NCBI GenBank assembly: GCA_022539475.1
Contig: VCMS01000105.1
Location: 98,907 to 162,906 of the forward strand
DNA: 64,000 nt
Source of the DNA: Gracilaria domingensis
Taxonomy: Eukaryota; Rhodophyta; Florideophyceae; Gracilariales; Gracilariaceae
Reading direction: 5' to 3'
Position numbers and translations under genes: made by a program. This document shows positions 22,230 to 33,672 of the stretch, one piece after another. Positions within the stretch are counted from its first letter, which is position 1. Each line of letters opens with the position of its first letter. Under the pieces are notes generated by a model. That model ran no database searches and was not told where the DNA came from. It saw only the letters and a program-made list of their open reading frames with translations.

Positions 22230-22870
22230 AAAAAGGCAGCGTAGAAGCTGCACTTTCCTGTCCCCGCCTCTGACAACCCTCAAGGGGCGATCCAGAGAAG
22301 ACCGGCGCCGTCTCGCGCGCCGTCGCGGCGCAGAGGCGCGACGGCCCCGCACCGAAGAAGCCGATGATGGTCGCCGCGCCGTCACGCCGTCGAAGCACGG
22401 CGCCCGCTCCAAGTTCAGACCGAGCTGCTGAGTCGCGACGGCCGCATGGTAGACGAAAAGATGGTGGTCGCCGTGCTCTCTTACCACTGAGCCCCGACGG
22501 TCGTGCCAAGGAAAGGCTGTGCCGTCACGCTGCGGAGGCGCTACGGCCGCGCCAAGTGCAGACAGCGCCACCGCGCCATTCAAGTGCAAGGGACGCGCGC
22601 CAGAGAAGACGTTGATGGTCGCCGTGCCGTCGCATCGCGGAGGTGCGACAGCCGCGCCAAGTCTAGGCCGCGCCGTCGCGCCTCGGCGGCGGGACGGCCG
22701 CATTAGAAGGAGCGCCGCCGACGCGTGGCGCTGCGTGAGCGAGGAAAGGAGGAAGCGCCACGCCGCCATGCAAGGAAGCCTCGCCGCCGCCGCGCTGCTT
22801 TGCAAAGGAGCGTCGCTACCGCCGCGCCGCCATGGAAGGGAGCGTCGCCGTTATCGCGCCGCAACAATGA
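22230..22870. repeat. GC-rich degenerate tandem repeat
   Basis: The motif atggtcgccgtgccgtc, followed by a cgcggaggc-like word and gccgcgccaagt, recurs several times at roughly 60-120 bp spacing. All minus and plus frames are therefore long, Arg/Ala-rich and repetitive. The sharp GC rise against AT-rich flanks marks it as a minisatellite-like block rather than a gene. Confidence 0.6.
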
Positions 22871-22969
22871 GCACGTGCATAACTTAATACGCAAAGGAAC
22901 TAGATTTTATTGGATGCAAGTCAGACGCATCATGGCAAGAGGGCTAGGTGCAGGGGTGAAAAATGTAAG

Positions 22970-23269
22970 TCAGGCTGAGAAGATAGCTTGAACTGTCTTA
23001 TGAACAAAACGAATGGCTAGCGAACGAGAAGGCGATCTCAAGCACATCATGGACAAGGCCAGACCAACGCCAATACCTCGCACAAAATGCTGAGGTAAAT
23101 CGTTGAGATTCTCTTTCAGTTTCTCCAAGTTGATTCCACGCTTAAGCAAGAAGTCGTACACCGCGTTTTCGCATGCCAATAACTGTGCTTCAACGTGTTC
23201 TTTGGCTGCCTCTTCGTCTTCCTCTGCGAGCGCGGCGAGCTCTTCGTCTTTCATGGAATCCACCGTGAC
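22970..23269 (-). pseudogene. 3' part of a host gene split by the chromovirus
   Basis: Read with the segment ending at 34527, this continues one minus-strand frame across the 5-bp target duplication. It encodes an acidic helical stretch (MKDEELAALAEEDEEAAKEH) and then KLKENLNDLPQHF, before ending at 22970. The acidic helix vaguely resembles the C-terminal helical bundle of HSP70-family proteins, but this is too weak to name the gene. The stop may follow an unrecognised intron. Confidence 0.55.
23265..23269. repeat. Target-site duplication, left copy
   Basis: GTGAC directly abuts the left LTR. The same five bases follow the right LTR at 34527-34531. Confidence 0.9.
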
Positions 23270-24122
23270 TGTGGTGCAATACCACGAGTGGGCAAACAAG
23301 AGCCGCGTCGCGGAAAGCGCAGCTACAGGGTGTTCGGGACCTACTCTCTATAGAGGTAGATGTAGCAGTAGAACCCTCTGATTGGGCCAGCGCGATGCCG
23401 GGTAAGTTCTGGTGGCCCCGATCTGGGCGTGCAGTCAGAGGTAAAGGGGAAGAATCGGCGTAGGTATCCGGATATTTCGGAGAGCCACAGCGAGTGGGGG
23501 TACCCAGCCCAGCGGTAGGGGGCAACAAAGGATCAGCAAACGAGCCGCAAGGCGGAGCACTGACTCGTAATAAACGGGAGTAAGTCCCGAGACTAGTGGG
23601 CCAAACCTGTATAACATGGCAGAGAAACAAGAGCTGTATGACGGGAATAATAACAAATAAACAACAGAAAGATGCAGTAACGACGGTCTACGACTCCTCA
23701 GTGGTAGAGGTGGGATGACTAGCCCGGGATCGCGGCGGTTTGTTCGGTTAGGGACGAAGACCGTTCGCAAGCGGCAAGAACGTCAGAGCCAGAAGCCTCC
23801 TTGAAGTTTACTTCCCGTTCAGTGGCGGCAAATGCCGCCACCTATATAGGGCACTTGAAAATACCAACTAAAAATATCCAACTATCCGGCGCTGCCGACC
23901 AACACTCTACACGTGTGAAACCGTGGCAGGTTGGCCACGGCGCACCCGGCATCGGGCCAACTCAGCACACGTGTGCAGAAACACTACCCTTCCTAGGCAT
24001 ACCCCAAAATAGGGCCACTACTACAGTAGCCTCTCATAACATGAGGTGTCGAAGCCGGTAACGGATCAACAGACTATGAAAAGCACCTCGGTGCATCCCT
24101 CTGCAGGGCCTTTTGCTCTACA
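23270..24122 (-). repeat. 3' LTR of the chromovirus (left)
   Basis: Starts TGTGGTGCAAT and ends TGCTCTACA on the plus strand. It matches 33673-34526 over the full length. Confidence 0.92.
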
Positions 24123-24135
24123 TCTTCCCCTTCTC
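24123..24135 (-). other. Polypurine tract of the chromovirus
   Basis: The minus strand reads GAGAAGGGGAAGA immediately before the TG of the 3' LTR. This is the expected position for the primer of plus-strand DNA synthesis. Confidence 0.8.
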
Positions 24136-24182
24136 AGGCTGAGACACCGACCTTGTCGGCTCGATGCGCCTAGCGATGGAGG

Positions 24183-24190
24183 TATATAAG
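24183..24190 (+). promoter_or_regulatory. TATA-like box before the antisense frame
   Basis: TATATAAG lies about 99 bp upstream of the plus-strand ATG at 24282 and just inside the 3' LTR. It could drive the antisense frame. Confidence 0.4.
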
Positions 24191-24281
24191 GAAGTCTCTC
24201 AAGACGGGTCTGCCGAGAACTGTTCGGAACCATCAAAATCCGGTATCAATAGCGAACCTCGCCATCTCGAGCCCTCCCACG

Positions 24282-26027
24282 ATGTCCAACACACCCAACG
24301 CCCATCCGTCTTCGACGGCACGCATGCAAGGTTCCAAACCGCCGTTCCGGTCCGTACCTCCCCCAGTCGGCGGCTACCTCCCAGCCGGGTTCTTCCGGAC
24401 AAGATCACGCTCCAGCTCAGGCTGGTCCCGCGCCAGTATGGGATTGGTTCAACCTTGAGATGCCAGCTATGCTGGTTGGGTAGCCTACTGCAAACGTGTT
24501 ACGCATCCGGGATCCGCACCGGCACAGTTTCCTTTTCGTCCAAGCCCCGTGGCTTGACGCCACGGCCGTTCGGGATACCGAGCTCATCGACTCGTACGCT
24601 CTCGACGGTCAACTCCCTAGTGGGCTTCCTGCTGACGTTACACGTTCCTGGGACTGGATCGCCCACCTTGCGGTCATACCGAGTTTCCTGTTCGTAGGTC
24701 GAAACGAGACGAGACAATTTGCTCGCAATGAGATGGCCCGCATTGGGTACGCGCGACACTTCCGAGCTCCGAACGAGCATCCGGTGCCAGCACAGTATCA
24801 GTATGACGTGGGACGTTACCGAACTTTCGGCGAGGTCGGCTACGGCGACCATCTAGCCAATGCGTTGGACGAAATTGACCGATATTCGGACACCGTTCAG
24901 CCGCAGCAGGAGTTGATCCTGTGGGCTCGGCCTAATCTTCGTGCAGAGTTCCGGCTTCTTCGCCGTTTTGCACGGTCTCAATTCCATGAAGGCCTCCGAT
25001 TTGAGAGGACACGGCGTTTCCGCTTTGGAGTATTGGTGCCGTACCAGTGCACGGAGGTTGAGCGCATCGCGCGACACTCCCATAGTGGGCGATACCTGCC
25101 GCTGCCGTCGTTCTGGCCTGCGGTCGAAGTCCCACGAGGGTGTCACGTGAAGCTGCCGCCCTGCCTAACTTACATAGGCTCCTATTTCATGAACGATCCG
25201 CCTCGCGGCCTTTGGAGCATCCTTGCGACAGAATGGACCGTCCGCGTTGCGGCTTTCCTCCTTATCGGGTATACGATTCATACCGGGTGTGGTTCGTTCC
25301 GGAGCTCATCCGGCAAGCGATCCGGGCATTGGATCTCTCCGAAGTGCTCGGCTCGGTCCGCAATGCGCGCGAAGCCACCGCGTTGGTGGACTTCATTGAC
25401 CAGATTGACTGGAACGAGGTGCTTGCTAGCCAGGTTTCCAGCGGGGTTCGTCGGCAGTCGGACCGCTATCCCAGGCGAAATTTCAACGCCGGCGACTTCG
25501 TATACTTTGACCCATGGATTTGGGAGATAGTTGATCCCGCTGAGGCGGCTGCTCGCCGCCGAGAGAAGCGTCATATCCCGGAAGGGCACCCGCGTGGGTT
25601 CGTATACGTCGACGATGACGGTGATGACCCTGCCAAAGGAGAAAGCTCCATGGACGAAGGGAGCCAAGGAGGCGTGGAAGTTGTACAGGAGCCCGAAGAG
25701 ATAGGAGACGACGACGAAGTCGTAGTTGTTGTCCCACCCGCTGTAGCGGCTCCCGTTACGACCGGGCGGTGGGCTCAGGATGTGGCATCTGCCGGGGGCG
25801 CCAGTTCCTCTCTCACTCCTCGAGGGGCGGTCATTCGCGACTTCCTTCCAGGCGTGAGAGTGGCCGTTCCCGATAGGGTGACCGACGAGTCGGAATTTCA
25901 AGCGATAGCGGCACAGCGCTTCTCCGAGGCTCCAGGTAGTGGGGGCACGGTGCTGGGCTGTCCGGCGCGTAATTCTCCGGCTCGAGATCCCTGGCGGGTT
26001 ACAGTAGTCCGTAGTAATCCCCGATGA
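24282..26027 (+). pseudogene. Antisense accessory frame (aORF) of the chromovirus, broken
   Basis: The reading runs opposite to gag-pol. From the ATG at 24282 (MSNTPNAHPSS) it changes frame near 24395, crosses an in-frame TAG at 24481-24483, continues through a frame with FLFVQAPWLDATAVRDTELI, shifts again near 25250 and ends at 26027. The intact product would be about 580 residues. The middle is hydrophilic, aromatic and Arg-rich. The C-terminal third is acidic (D/E runs about residues 430-470) and then low-complexity. No known domain is visible. Antisense or extra ORFs in this position are known from some plant Ty3/gypsy elements; homology to them is not implied. Long coding-like composition over 1.7 kb argues that it was once a gene. 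Confidence 0.55.
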
Positions 26028-26329
26028 TGAGGGGCAGACTCAATAGTCAGGGGTAAACTTCTCCAACCTTGCTGGCTTGGCTCAAATTTTTCTCCTTGTT
26101 TTCCACCTTCTCAGGGGGCAATACCTCGTTCGAGGCTGTTTCGAATGGCCCACAAGAGAGGGCTAACTTTCCACAGAAGAGGCTGTAGCGATAAAACTTC
26201 TTAGTCTTCCTTCCAGTGTCCTGGCTTCTTCTCCTTCTTCCTAGGGGTCTTTTTCACTGTAAGTGGCTTCCGCCTTTCGCGGCTTGTTTTTTCAGCAAAG
26301 GCTTTCCGCAAAAAGCGGGATGCTGATAT

Positions 26330-26660
26330 CAACGTAGTTGCATCCGCGTGAAGCGGCGTTTTCCGTCTGAGATGGCATAACTCACAAGTTGTGGGTGGTC
26401 AACCCACTTGGGCTTTGTCCAGCGTAGCCGGTATCGGTGTCCGTGTGCCACGGTGGTACTGTAGAACCTTAGAGCGAGACAAATGCTCGATAGGCTCATG
26501 TCTGTCCTTCGACGAAGGACAGCCGTACCAACGGACTCGATACAATAGCTCTCCATCAGAGGCGTAGCCGTGACTAATCAGACGGTCCATAACGTACTCC
26601 CTGTCAAGGACAGGCCGCTCAGTGTGCAGTTCGGTTATTGTGCTCTCTTCTGAGGTGTGG
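26330..26660 (-). pseudogene. Chromodomain at the C-terminus of the chromovirus Pol
   Basis: The minus strand reads REYVMDRLISHG, then LLYRVRWYGCPSSKDRHEPI, then EHLSRSKVLQY. This follows the chromodomain pattern V-x-I-hydrophobic, YLVKWxGxP, TWEP, NL. The usual Trp of TWEP is His here. Such domains guide integration to chromatin with methylated histone H3. The reading is out of frame with the integrase ORF upstream. Confidence 0.75.
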
Positions 26661-27301
26661 TTGATTGCTTTCTCGTCGTGGCAATCGTTGCCAAACGCTT
26701 CCGTCCTGACGGCAGTGCGTTCTGTACGCCAGGCAACCCTGGTGACGATTGTGTGCTCCTGACATTCAGGCTTCCAGATTTCTGGCTTTCCTTCCCGTGT
26801 TGTCGGGCTCTGACCTTACTTCGTTCGTCTCGAATAGCGAGCTTCCGGGGTTCCGGCGAGATCTCGCGTCGTGAGGGTGAGCGGTCCGCATTGCGGTGCG
26901 CCAGAGAGTGGTGCTATTGTGCGCGCTGTGGCGGCGTCTCGCCACTCACTGCTGGTGATGGGGCCTGCGCCGGTGCAGGGCTGTACGCTGTCGATTCGAA
27001 TTCGGAATTTACGTATTCGGCGGCCGCCGGCATTACAGCAGGCGCGTGCTCGGCTCTTTTGCTGTCGTCTTCCACTGGAGGCGGATCTCCGCCGAAGCCG
27101 ACATTTAGCGCGTTGTGCGCGCGCGTGCAGCGTTGTTCTGCTTCGCACTTACTGTGGCGTATCGGTTCGCCATATCGGCGGTTTACTCCGTGTTTTCAAC
27201 TGTTTCATCACTCGATGCTTCACTAAGATCTCCCGAAGTCGGGCCTGCCGTAACAGCACGGTCTCTTTTGACTAACTTTTCTTCCGGACTTCCGGCTTTC
27301 T

Positions 27302-29335
27302 TCAGCGCAAGTGCGCTACCGCTGTCGGTCTCCGACTGCAAAAAACGTGTATGTTCTGCATTTGACGCGGCTGTTGCTGTGTTTGCGACACTCTTTTCCG
27401 CCGTGCCGGTCTCACGCTGCACAGCTGGGCAGGCTCCTGTCCCTCCGTCTGTGACGGCAATACAGTACCATTTGCGCGCGAAGCGGCGGCTTCTGCAGCA
27501 GCTACATCCTGCTGTTCTTCCCGTTTTCCGGCTTCGTGCTCCACCGAAGTGGTTTGTTCTTCCTCAAGCTTCCGCGATAACTGTGGGTCAGTCTCTTCGC
27601 TCCAGATCTCCGGCTGCTTCTCTTGCATCAGCGCGTGTTGCGGCGGGACAGAGGCCTGCGAAGACAATTCCGTCGACGACGGTGACAACGACGAAGAGCG
27701 ATCTGCCTCCTCCCCCTCCTCAGTTGGAGCGTCGGGGGCGGTAGTTAGTATCCCTGGAGGGGCCAGTATCGGCGTGCGTACGTGAGCTGCAGCAGAGACT
27801 GACTGGTGAGATTCCGGCTTATCCGCCAAATCAGCAAGTCTGCGGTTAGGATGCAGCAATACTGACAACGAAGTGCGCGCTCCCGCTTCGGCGGCTGGTT
27901 CCCCAGTAGTGGTAGTGGTATCCGCCGTTTCCGGTTTCGTTTCCTGAGAAGCAGGCGTTGGCGCTGGCGTCACGCGATCCCGCGAAAAACGCTCGTGCAC
28001 TCCCTTGATGTCAAGAACAACCGTAGTGTCGTTAACTGAAATGACCCGGTAGGGACCATCCGCGATAGGAGACAGCTTGTGGCGCTTCTCCTTCTTGGGA
28101 TTGTAGTATTCCTTTTGTATGAAGGCATAGCTACGTTCTCTGATCTGAGGGGCATGTTTGCGCACTCTGGCGTCAAAATTCCGCTTGTACGCGGCCTGTG
28201 CCTTATCAATGTTCTGCCTAACTGTAGGACTGATCTTCGTGAGCCAGCCCTTCCACGCGTCCCCGTGTAGACGGGGCGAGGGGAACTTATCCAGTGTTGG
28301 CTGTGGCTCAATAGCCTCCGAAAGTGGAACGCGTGATAGCACAAACTCGAACGGCGAGATCTGAGTGGTGCGATGAACGTGCGTATTGCAAGCATATATC
28401 ACCGCATCGGTGTATTGATCCCATTTCGACGGATGCTCGGCAACGAACGTCCGTAATGCATTGAGCATTGTGCGGTTAAAACGTTCAACCTGCCCATTAC
28501 TCTGGGGATGATATGTTGTCGTGAACCAGTTTTGGATCCGCAAGATGCGGCAGACGTCCTGAAAGAACTTATCCGCAAACTGCGGTCTATTATCCGATAG
28601 CAAATCAATTGGCGGTCCGTAGACAAAAACCCATTGTGTAACGAAAGCTTGGGCGACCGCAGTGGCAGTAACCTTCTTCAAAGCTACAGTCCGTACCAGC
28701 TTAGAAAAGCGGTCGGTGATCACAAGTAGAAACCGGTTTCCCTGGCAAGTGCGAATAAACTCGCCGAGCAAGTCAATAGCCACGAATTCGAGTGGAGCCC
28801 TAGCAGGGAAGAGTATCAACTTCTTGGGATACTTGCGCAGTTTGACGCGATTATTTGCGAAATCAGAACATCCACGAACAGTGGCATACGCATCGAAAGC
28901 CATCGCTGGCCAGTAGAAGTCCTTCCTCAAGGTGTAGTACAACCTCCTGCCACCAGGGTAGGTTGACAGCTTCGCATAGTGCCACAGGTGCAGTACTCGT
29001 GACTGAAGTGAGTGCGCAACCACAATCTGTGGCCTGGGTCCGACAGTGCGGATGAGGAATCCTTGGTCGTTCTCGACGAAGGGCAGCCGTGCTGCACTGT
29101 TCGAACAGCTACGAATATCCGTACAAACACGGTCCCTTTGCTGTTCCCGGATGAGTTCTTCGGGCTTGATCGGTACGAAAGAGCCCGGTTCTGGGTACGT
29201 GTCTGATCCAGCTAAAACAGCATCATAGATGTCCCATCTTTCCGAATCTTCATCGGCATCGCTCGACCCGTCTTCCGCGAGGAAGCACGGTATTTCCATG
29301 TCATCGACTGGCGCAGCTTCACCGGCTGTTTCCAA
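27302..29335 (-). pseudogene. Chromovirus integrase with long low-complexity tail
   Basis: A 677-codon frame. The region begins after a DALSRL-like RNase H end. Integrase features follow: an HHCC-like zinc module in which the second cysteine is Phe (GCSDFANN), then the catalytic triad context AIDLLGEF (D), LLSDNRPQF (D) and NGQVERFNRT (E). The usual Gly of SDNGPQF is Arg. A GPYRV-type C-terminal module (GPYRVISVNDTTVVLDI) comes next. After about residue 440 the frame is a Pro/Ser/Glu/Gln-rich tail that leads, out of frame, towards the chromodomain. Integrase inserts the cDNA into host chromatin. Altered residues suggest loss of function. Confidence 0.85.
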
Positions 29336-29361
29336 GCGGGACAGTGCATCAGTTTGAGTGT

Positions 29362-30290
29362 TCAGGAGTCCTTTCTCTTGTAGCAGATTTCAAAGTCGAA
29401 TTCCGAAAAGCGAAGTCTCCACCGCATCAAGCGTCCAGATGGCTTTGATATAGAGAGTAGCCAGCGTAAGGCCGAATGATCGGTATGGACAATGAAGCGA
29501 GTTCCCATGAGGTAGGGCCGCAGTGTCTGTAATGCCCAGACAACTGCCAAGCACTCTTTCTCGGATACCGAGTAATTCCTCTCGTGAACGTTGATGCTTC
29601 TTGACCAATACCCAATTGGAAATCGCTCGCCATCTTCGGTGGTCTGGAACAGTTCACAGCAAACTTGGTAATCACTCGCATCCGTATCGATGGCATACGG
29701 CAAACCGGCCATAGATAGGGATAAAACAGGTGGCGATGTCACCGCGTCCACGAGCGACGAGAAAGCCGCAGCCTTGCGTTCGTCGAATTCTTCCAGGTTG
29801 ACTCGCTGTCCTTTGCGGAGGAGCTTATTTAATCGGGCCGCAATGTCCACAAAGTTCGGTATGAAGCGGTGATAAACATTACTCAAGCCGAGGAAAGATC
29901 GGATTTCAGTCTGCGTCCGCGGATGCTTAGCCTCTTTGAGGGATTTCACACGAACTTCGTCTATCGACAGCCGTCCAGGACGGATAACGTGGCCGACATA
30001 CCTGACGGTTTCGGTGAAGAACTCAAACTTCTTGAGCTTGAGCGTACTGCCTGCATCGCGTAGGGTTTGCATCACATCCCGTACGTAGGCCAAGTGCTCG
30101 TCCAGGTTGCTGGAGTAGACAATAATGTCGTCCAGGTAAACCAGGCAAGTCTTCCACTTGAAGCGGGCGAGCAAAATTTGAGATTGGCCGTGTGTTCGGC
30201 ATTAGATCGATCCGATGTTCGGCTATTCCAATCTTACCGAGTGTGCCATCCCGAATGGGCGTGAACTCTTCGAGCACGTGCCGCAATTTA
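29362..30290 (-). pseudogene. Chromovirus reverse transcriptase (internally deleted) and RNase H
   Basis: The C-terminal RT palm is clear: LVYLDDIIVYS with the YxDD box, then LRFLG-type SFLGLSNVYHRFIPNF. RNase H follows with YAIDTDASDYQ, SEKECLAVVWAL and FIVHTDHSALRWL. Upstream, the RT start (EHRIDLMPNTRPI) joins directly to LLARFKWKTC near 30180. About 150 residues that normally lie between, including the first catalytic Asp of the palm, are missing. A frameshift near 29375 separates this frame from the integrase frame. The element cannot make active RT from this copy. Confidence 0.85.
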
Positions 30291-31031
30291 TCGCGGTCAG
30301 TCTCTGGGACATGTTCAAGATCCAGAGACTCAAGTTACCGTACTGCCTTGTTCTTCGCGTAAACAGCACTCAGGTCCTTCCTATAATTGTCCGACGAGGT
30401 CGGCCTTGCTTCCTTCGAGAGGGTGCGGTCATTTGCATCCGACGAGGTCGGTGTAGCAGCCCACGACGACCTGTTCGGTCCAGTATTTGGTTCGGAATTG
30501 TTCTGTTCCTCATCTCCATCCCAGATTGGAGGATACCGAGAACTCGGCCATGGAAACCTGAGTAGGCACTATAGCCGAAAAGTGCGGAAGCATTGATCCA
30601 ATAACTAGGCTCCTGACCAACCATTGAGGAAATAGGCTGAAGTTTGCAACCAACATCTGGAAAGGCTTCTCGGGTTCAAGAAAAACAATTCCATTAGCCA
30701 GGGCGAGCTGATGCTTTTCCTGTAACGCAGGCAACGGTTGCACGGTTTCTAAGTCACATTGTGGAGATGTTACAGTAACCCAGACCTGCGATTCTGGCGA
30801 AATGAAAATAGACCGAGCAACTCGGAGCTTCGTGGACTTTCTTTCATCAGCGGCAGGCCCCTGTGCAGCAGGCAAGGGAACGTGCTTCTTCGAAGCCCGT
30901 CGAAGGGGACGCCGAACGATCGGTACAGTGGTCCCATCTTCCATTTCGATGGTTCTTCGTCGCGGTCGAATTGATTCAAAGAAGCGGTCACAGAAGTCAC
31001 ATCCGAGTATAACCGGCGCAGCGAGCTGCTT

Positions 31032-31260
31032 TCAAACCAAGAAATCGAGCTTCACCGCGTAGCGGCCAAGCCTGACGAGCAGGTCTATCACTCCCACTGT
31101 CGAAAGTGGCCGATTATTCGCATTTGCGATATCAATATGCGGCGCCGCACGAACGCGAGACCGCAAGTGCGGCGGAATCAGAGACTCAGCCAAAAAGTTT
31201 AGCCCAGCTCCTGTATCGAGCACGGACAACTGCCGAACCGTATACTGGTCGGAAACCCTA
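31032..31260 (-). pseudogene. Chromovirus aspartic protease
   Basis: The minus strand reads QLSVLDTGAGLNFLAESL with the DTGA active-site loop of retroviral-type pepsin-like proteases, then a strand-rich segment (STVGVIDLLVRLGRYAVKLD). It is in a different frame from the preceding Gag tail, so either a programmed or a mutational frameshift separates them near 31230. Confidence 0.75.
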
Positions 31261-33508
31261 GGTCTGCGTAAATTTTGTAGTTTTGTTTCGCCATGAGCAG
31301 AACTCTATCCGGGGACCGGCTGTTCTTAGACCGTATCCCCGCGCGACGCAAGACACCAAGGTGGTCAGAGTCCACGTCCGTAGTGGCCATCTTCCTCGAA
31401 AGGATTGTGACCGGGGAGCGAGGCTTCGCAGCCTCAGGCGCACTAGACCCCGTCGCTGGGGCCCCCTTTATTGCTGGAGGATCCGATGCACAGTTTTTCT
31501 GAGCTTCGCCGCCATTCTGCGGAGGTTTCGATTCCGCAGGAGCGGCTACAGTTCCACCATTGGATGGCACCGTTTCCTGGCTTCCAGGATGAGTCTCCGC
31601 CTTCGCACAAAGGTACGATTTGTCGGGAACGAGTTCCCGTTCGGCGGGCGTCAACGACTCATACTGAGGCACGATCTTCGCTATATCCCGTATGGGCATT
31701 AAAAACTTCGGAGCGATGTGTCCATGCCTGTAACAGGTGTGGCAAATAAGGTGCCGGAGAAGATCCGGATTGGGCTGACGGCGCTCCTGCCGTGGAGATT
31801 AGGGATCCCTCCAACCAGGGCGTTGACTGCGATATCCACTAGAATGAGGCACGTGCAGAGCAGGAACGTGTTGGCCGGGGTACAAAGCCGGGTCCACGTC
31901 GACTGTAGACGGCTCCGTTGTTGACGGCAATTCCGAACTCGGCACTGAACCATTGTCCTGTAACAGGTTTAGGTTATCGTAACCTCCTTGAATCGAACCT
32001 CGTGATAGAGGGAAAGAAGAGTCCCGGCCTTCTACATGAAGGAGGCGGCGCGTGCGCGTCTTGACACCAGCGCGTGCGCGAGCTGCATCTTCCTCAGCTT
32101 GGGCAAATTTTACGAGTTCCAGATAGGTAGTCCGGCGTTTGTTCTCCCGATAACGGGCTACCAACGTCCGAATTGATCCGTCCAAGCCATCAACAAACAT
32201 CGTGCATCGCTCTGTCGCAGAGCACACGTTACCACAGCGGTGAAAATCTTTGTTCAGTCGTGTGGAATAGACAGTTTCTGACTCTTCGGCCCCTTGCTTC
32301 GTGTCTCACAGCGCGAGTATAGCACCATGTATCACATTGCATGTCGCGTAAGAGCGCAGGAGATACTGTACCGCTTCCGGCCAGCATGTGACTCCTCCTT
32401 CGGAGGCGCGAGGCGACCCACGAACCGAATTGAATTGATCTTCGGCTACGCCCGTCAAAAAGTACGGCAGCGCAATGTAGGCCTGTGCCTCACTCATCCG
32501 AAGTACATCGGCTTCCGCCACGAAGCGGCCAAGAAAATCCAACATAAGAATTGGATCCTCCCGAGAGAACTGGTGGGGCTTCAGCGTGAGCTCCATTTGT
32601 CGGAGATGATTTCGCTCTTTGCCAGTCCCACGTGAGGTCTTCTGTGGCGTCGTGCGTTCAAGCCGATAGTATCGGTACGACAGTAACTTCCGATACAATA
32701 TATTCGCCGGCTTCAATTCCTTCAATACAAGGTGTCTCCGTCCTTTCGTACGGCCTCGTGCAACACCAAAAGTGGCTTCAGTAGCCCGCGAACGTGAAGC
32801 ACGATGGCGAGAGCGATTGTTCTCGCTGTCCGACGAGTCGGACGAAGATCCCCCATTTTGGGCTTTCTCTTGTGAACAGAACGAAGAAGACGAATCAGCT
32901 TCCAACTTAACCTTCTTCTCCTTAGCTTTGCGACCCTGAGACTGGTGCGATTGCTGAAAACCTTCGGAAACTGGGGCTCCGGGCGCAGTAGCATCAGAAA
33001 TGATGATTTGTTCGACCGTCTCCCGACGGGTAGCCATGCGGTCCAGGCGCGCGGAAGCCTGCTGGTGCAAGGCAGCCGACACCTGTCGGTGTTCCATGAT
33101 CTGGTTGAAATCAGACCGTAAAACACGGACGTCGCTCGAAACATCCCGTACACCGGCTTCATCGAGCCGTTGCCGGAGTTTCGTAATATCCCGGATGAGA
33201 CCCACTTGGGAGTTCTGCAGGATGCGAACCTGAGAGTCTAATTCGAGGAGGGTGTACTCGTCGGACCGCGACGACATAACGTCAGCCGCTGCGGCGGAAT
33301 CAGCCGCAGGTGCGGTTTCAGTGGGCCAACGAGTGGGTGGGGCCCCGTTATCAGAACGGAGACCCCGACCCCGGGAAGCCGATTTTGGAGCGCCACTACC
33401 AGGGACCTCGAGCGTGTCCTTCGGCAGCGGAGGCAGACTTGCCGGCAAGCCGGACGAGCCGGGCACAGAAGCAGCACGTGGCGCGCCACTCCTCCGACGG
33501 GATGACAT
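31199..33508 (-). pseudogene. Chromovirus Gag, frameshifted
   Basis: An ATG at 33506-33508 starts a 400-codon frame with a Pro/Ser/Ala-rich N-terminus, a coiled-coil-like stretch (LDSQVRILQNSQVGLIRDIT), a Lys/Ser-rich linker and a capsid-like region (FSREDPILMLDFLGRFVAEA). It stops at 32306. The Gag reading resumes in other frames (CTMFVDGLDGSIRTLVARYR at about 32200) and reaches a zinc knuckle near 31740 (CHTCYRHGHIAPKF), where the last Cys of CCHC is Phe. Gag forms the virus-like particle that packages element RNA. Confidence 0.75.
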
Positions 33509-33651
33509 CGTTCACCGACGCAGTCGGCCAATTGGAAACCAAAACAACTTCCGAAAACGGACAATGAAAGAACCCTAAGAACGGATATTCCCAACTATCT
33601 GGGCTCCAAACGAACGAACGAACTCCAACAAAAGTAGGCCAATAAAGCCGA

Positions 33652-33669
33652 TTCTAAGTCGGGAGACCA
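33652..33669 (-). other. Primer-binding site of the chromovirus
   Basis: The minus strand reads TGGTCTCCCGACTTAGAA three bases after the 5' LTR end. It starts with TGG, the complement of a tRNA CCA end. The primer tRNA was not identified. Confidence 0.6.
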
Positions 33670-33672
33670 GTT

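Noticed and set aside
22113-22805. 230-codon minus-strand ORF as a gene
   Set aside because: Its sequence is made of repeated GC-rich words, so it is treated as a minisatellite.
30023-30286. Separate small gene
   Set aside because: It is the frameshifted start of the deleted reverse transcriptase.
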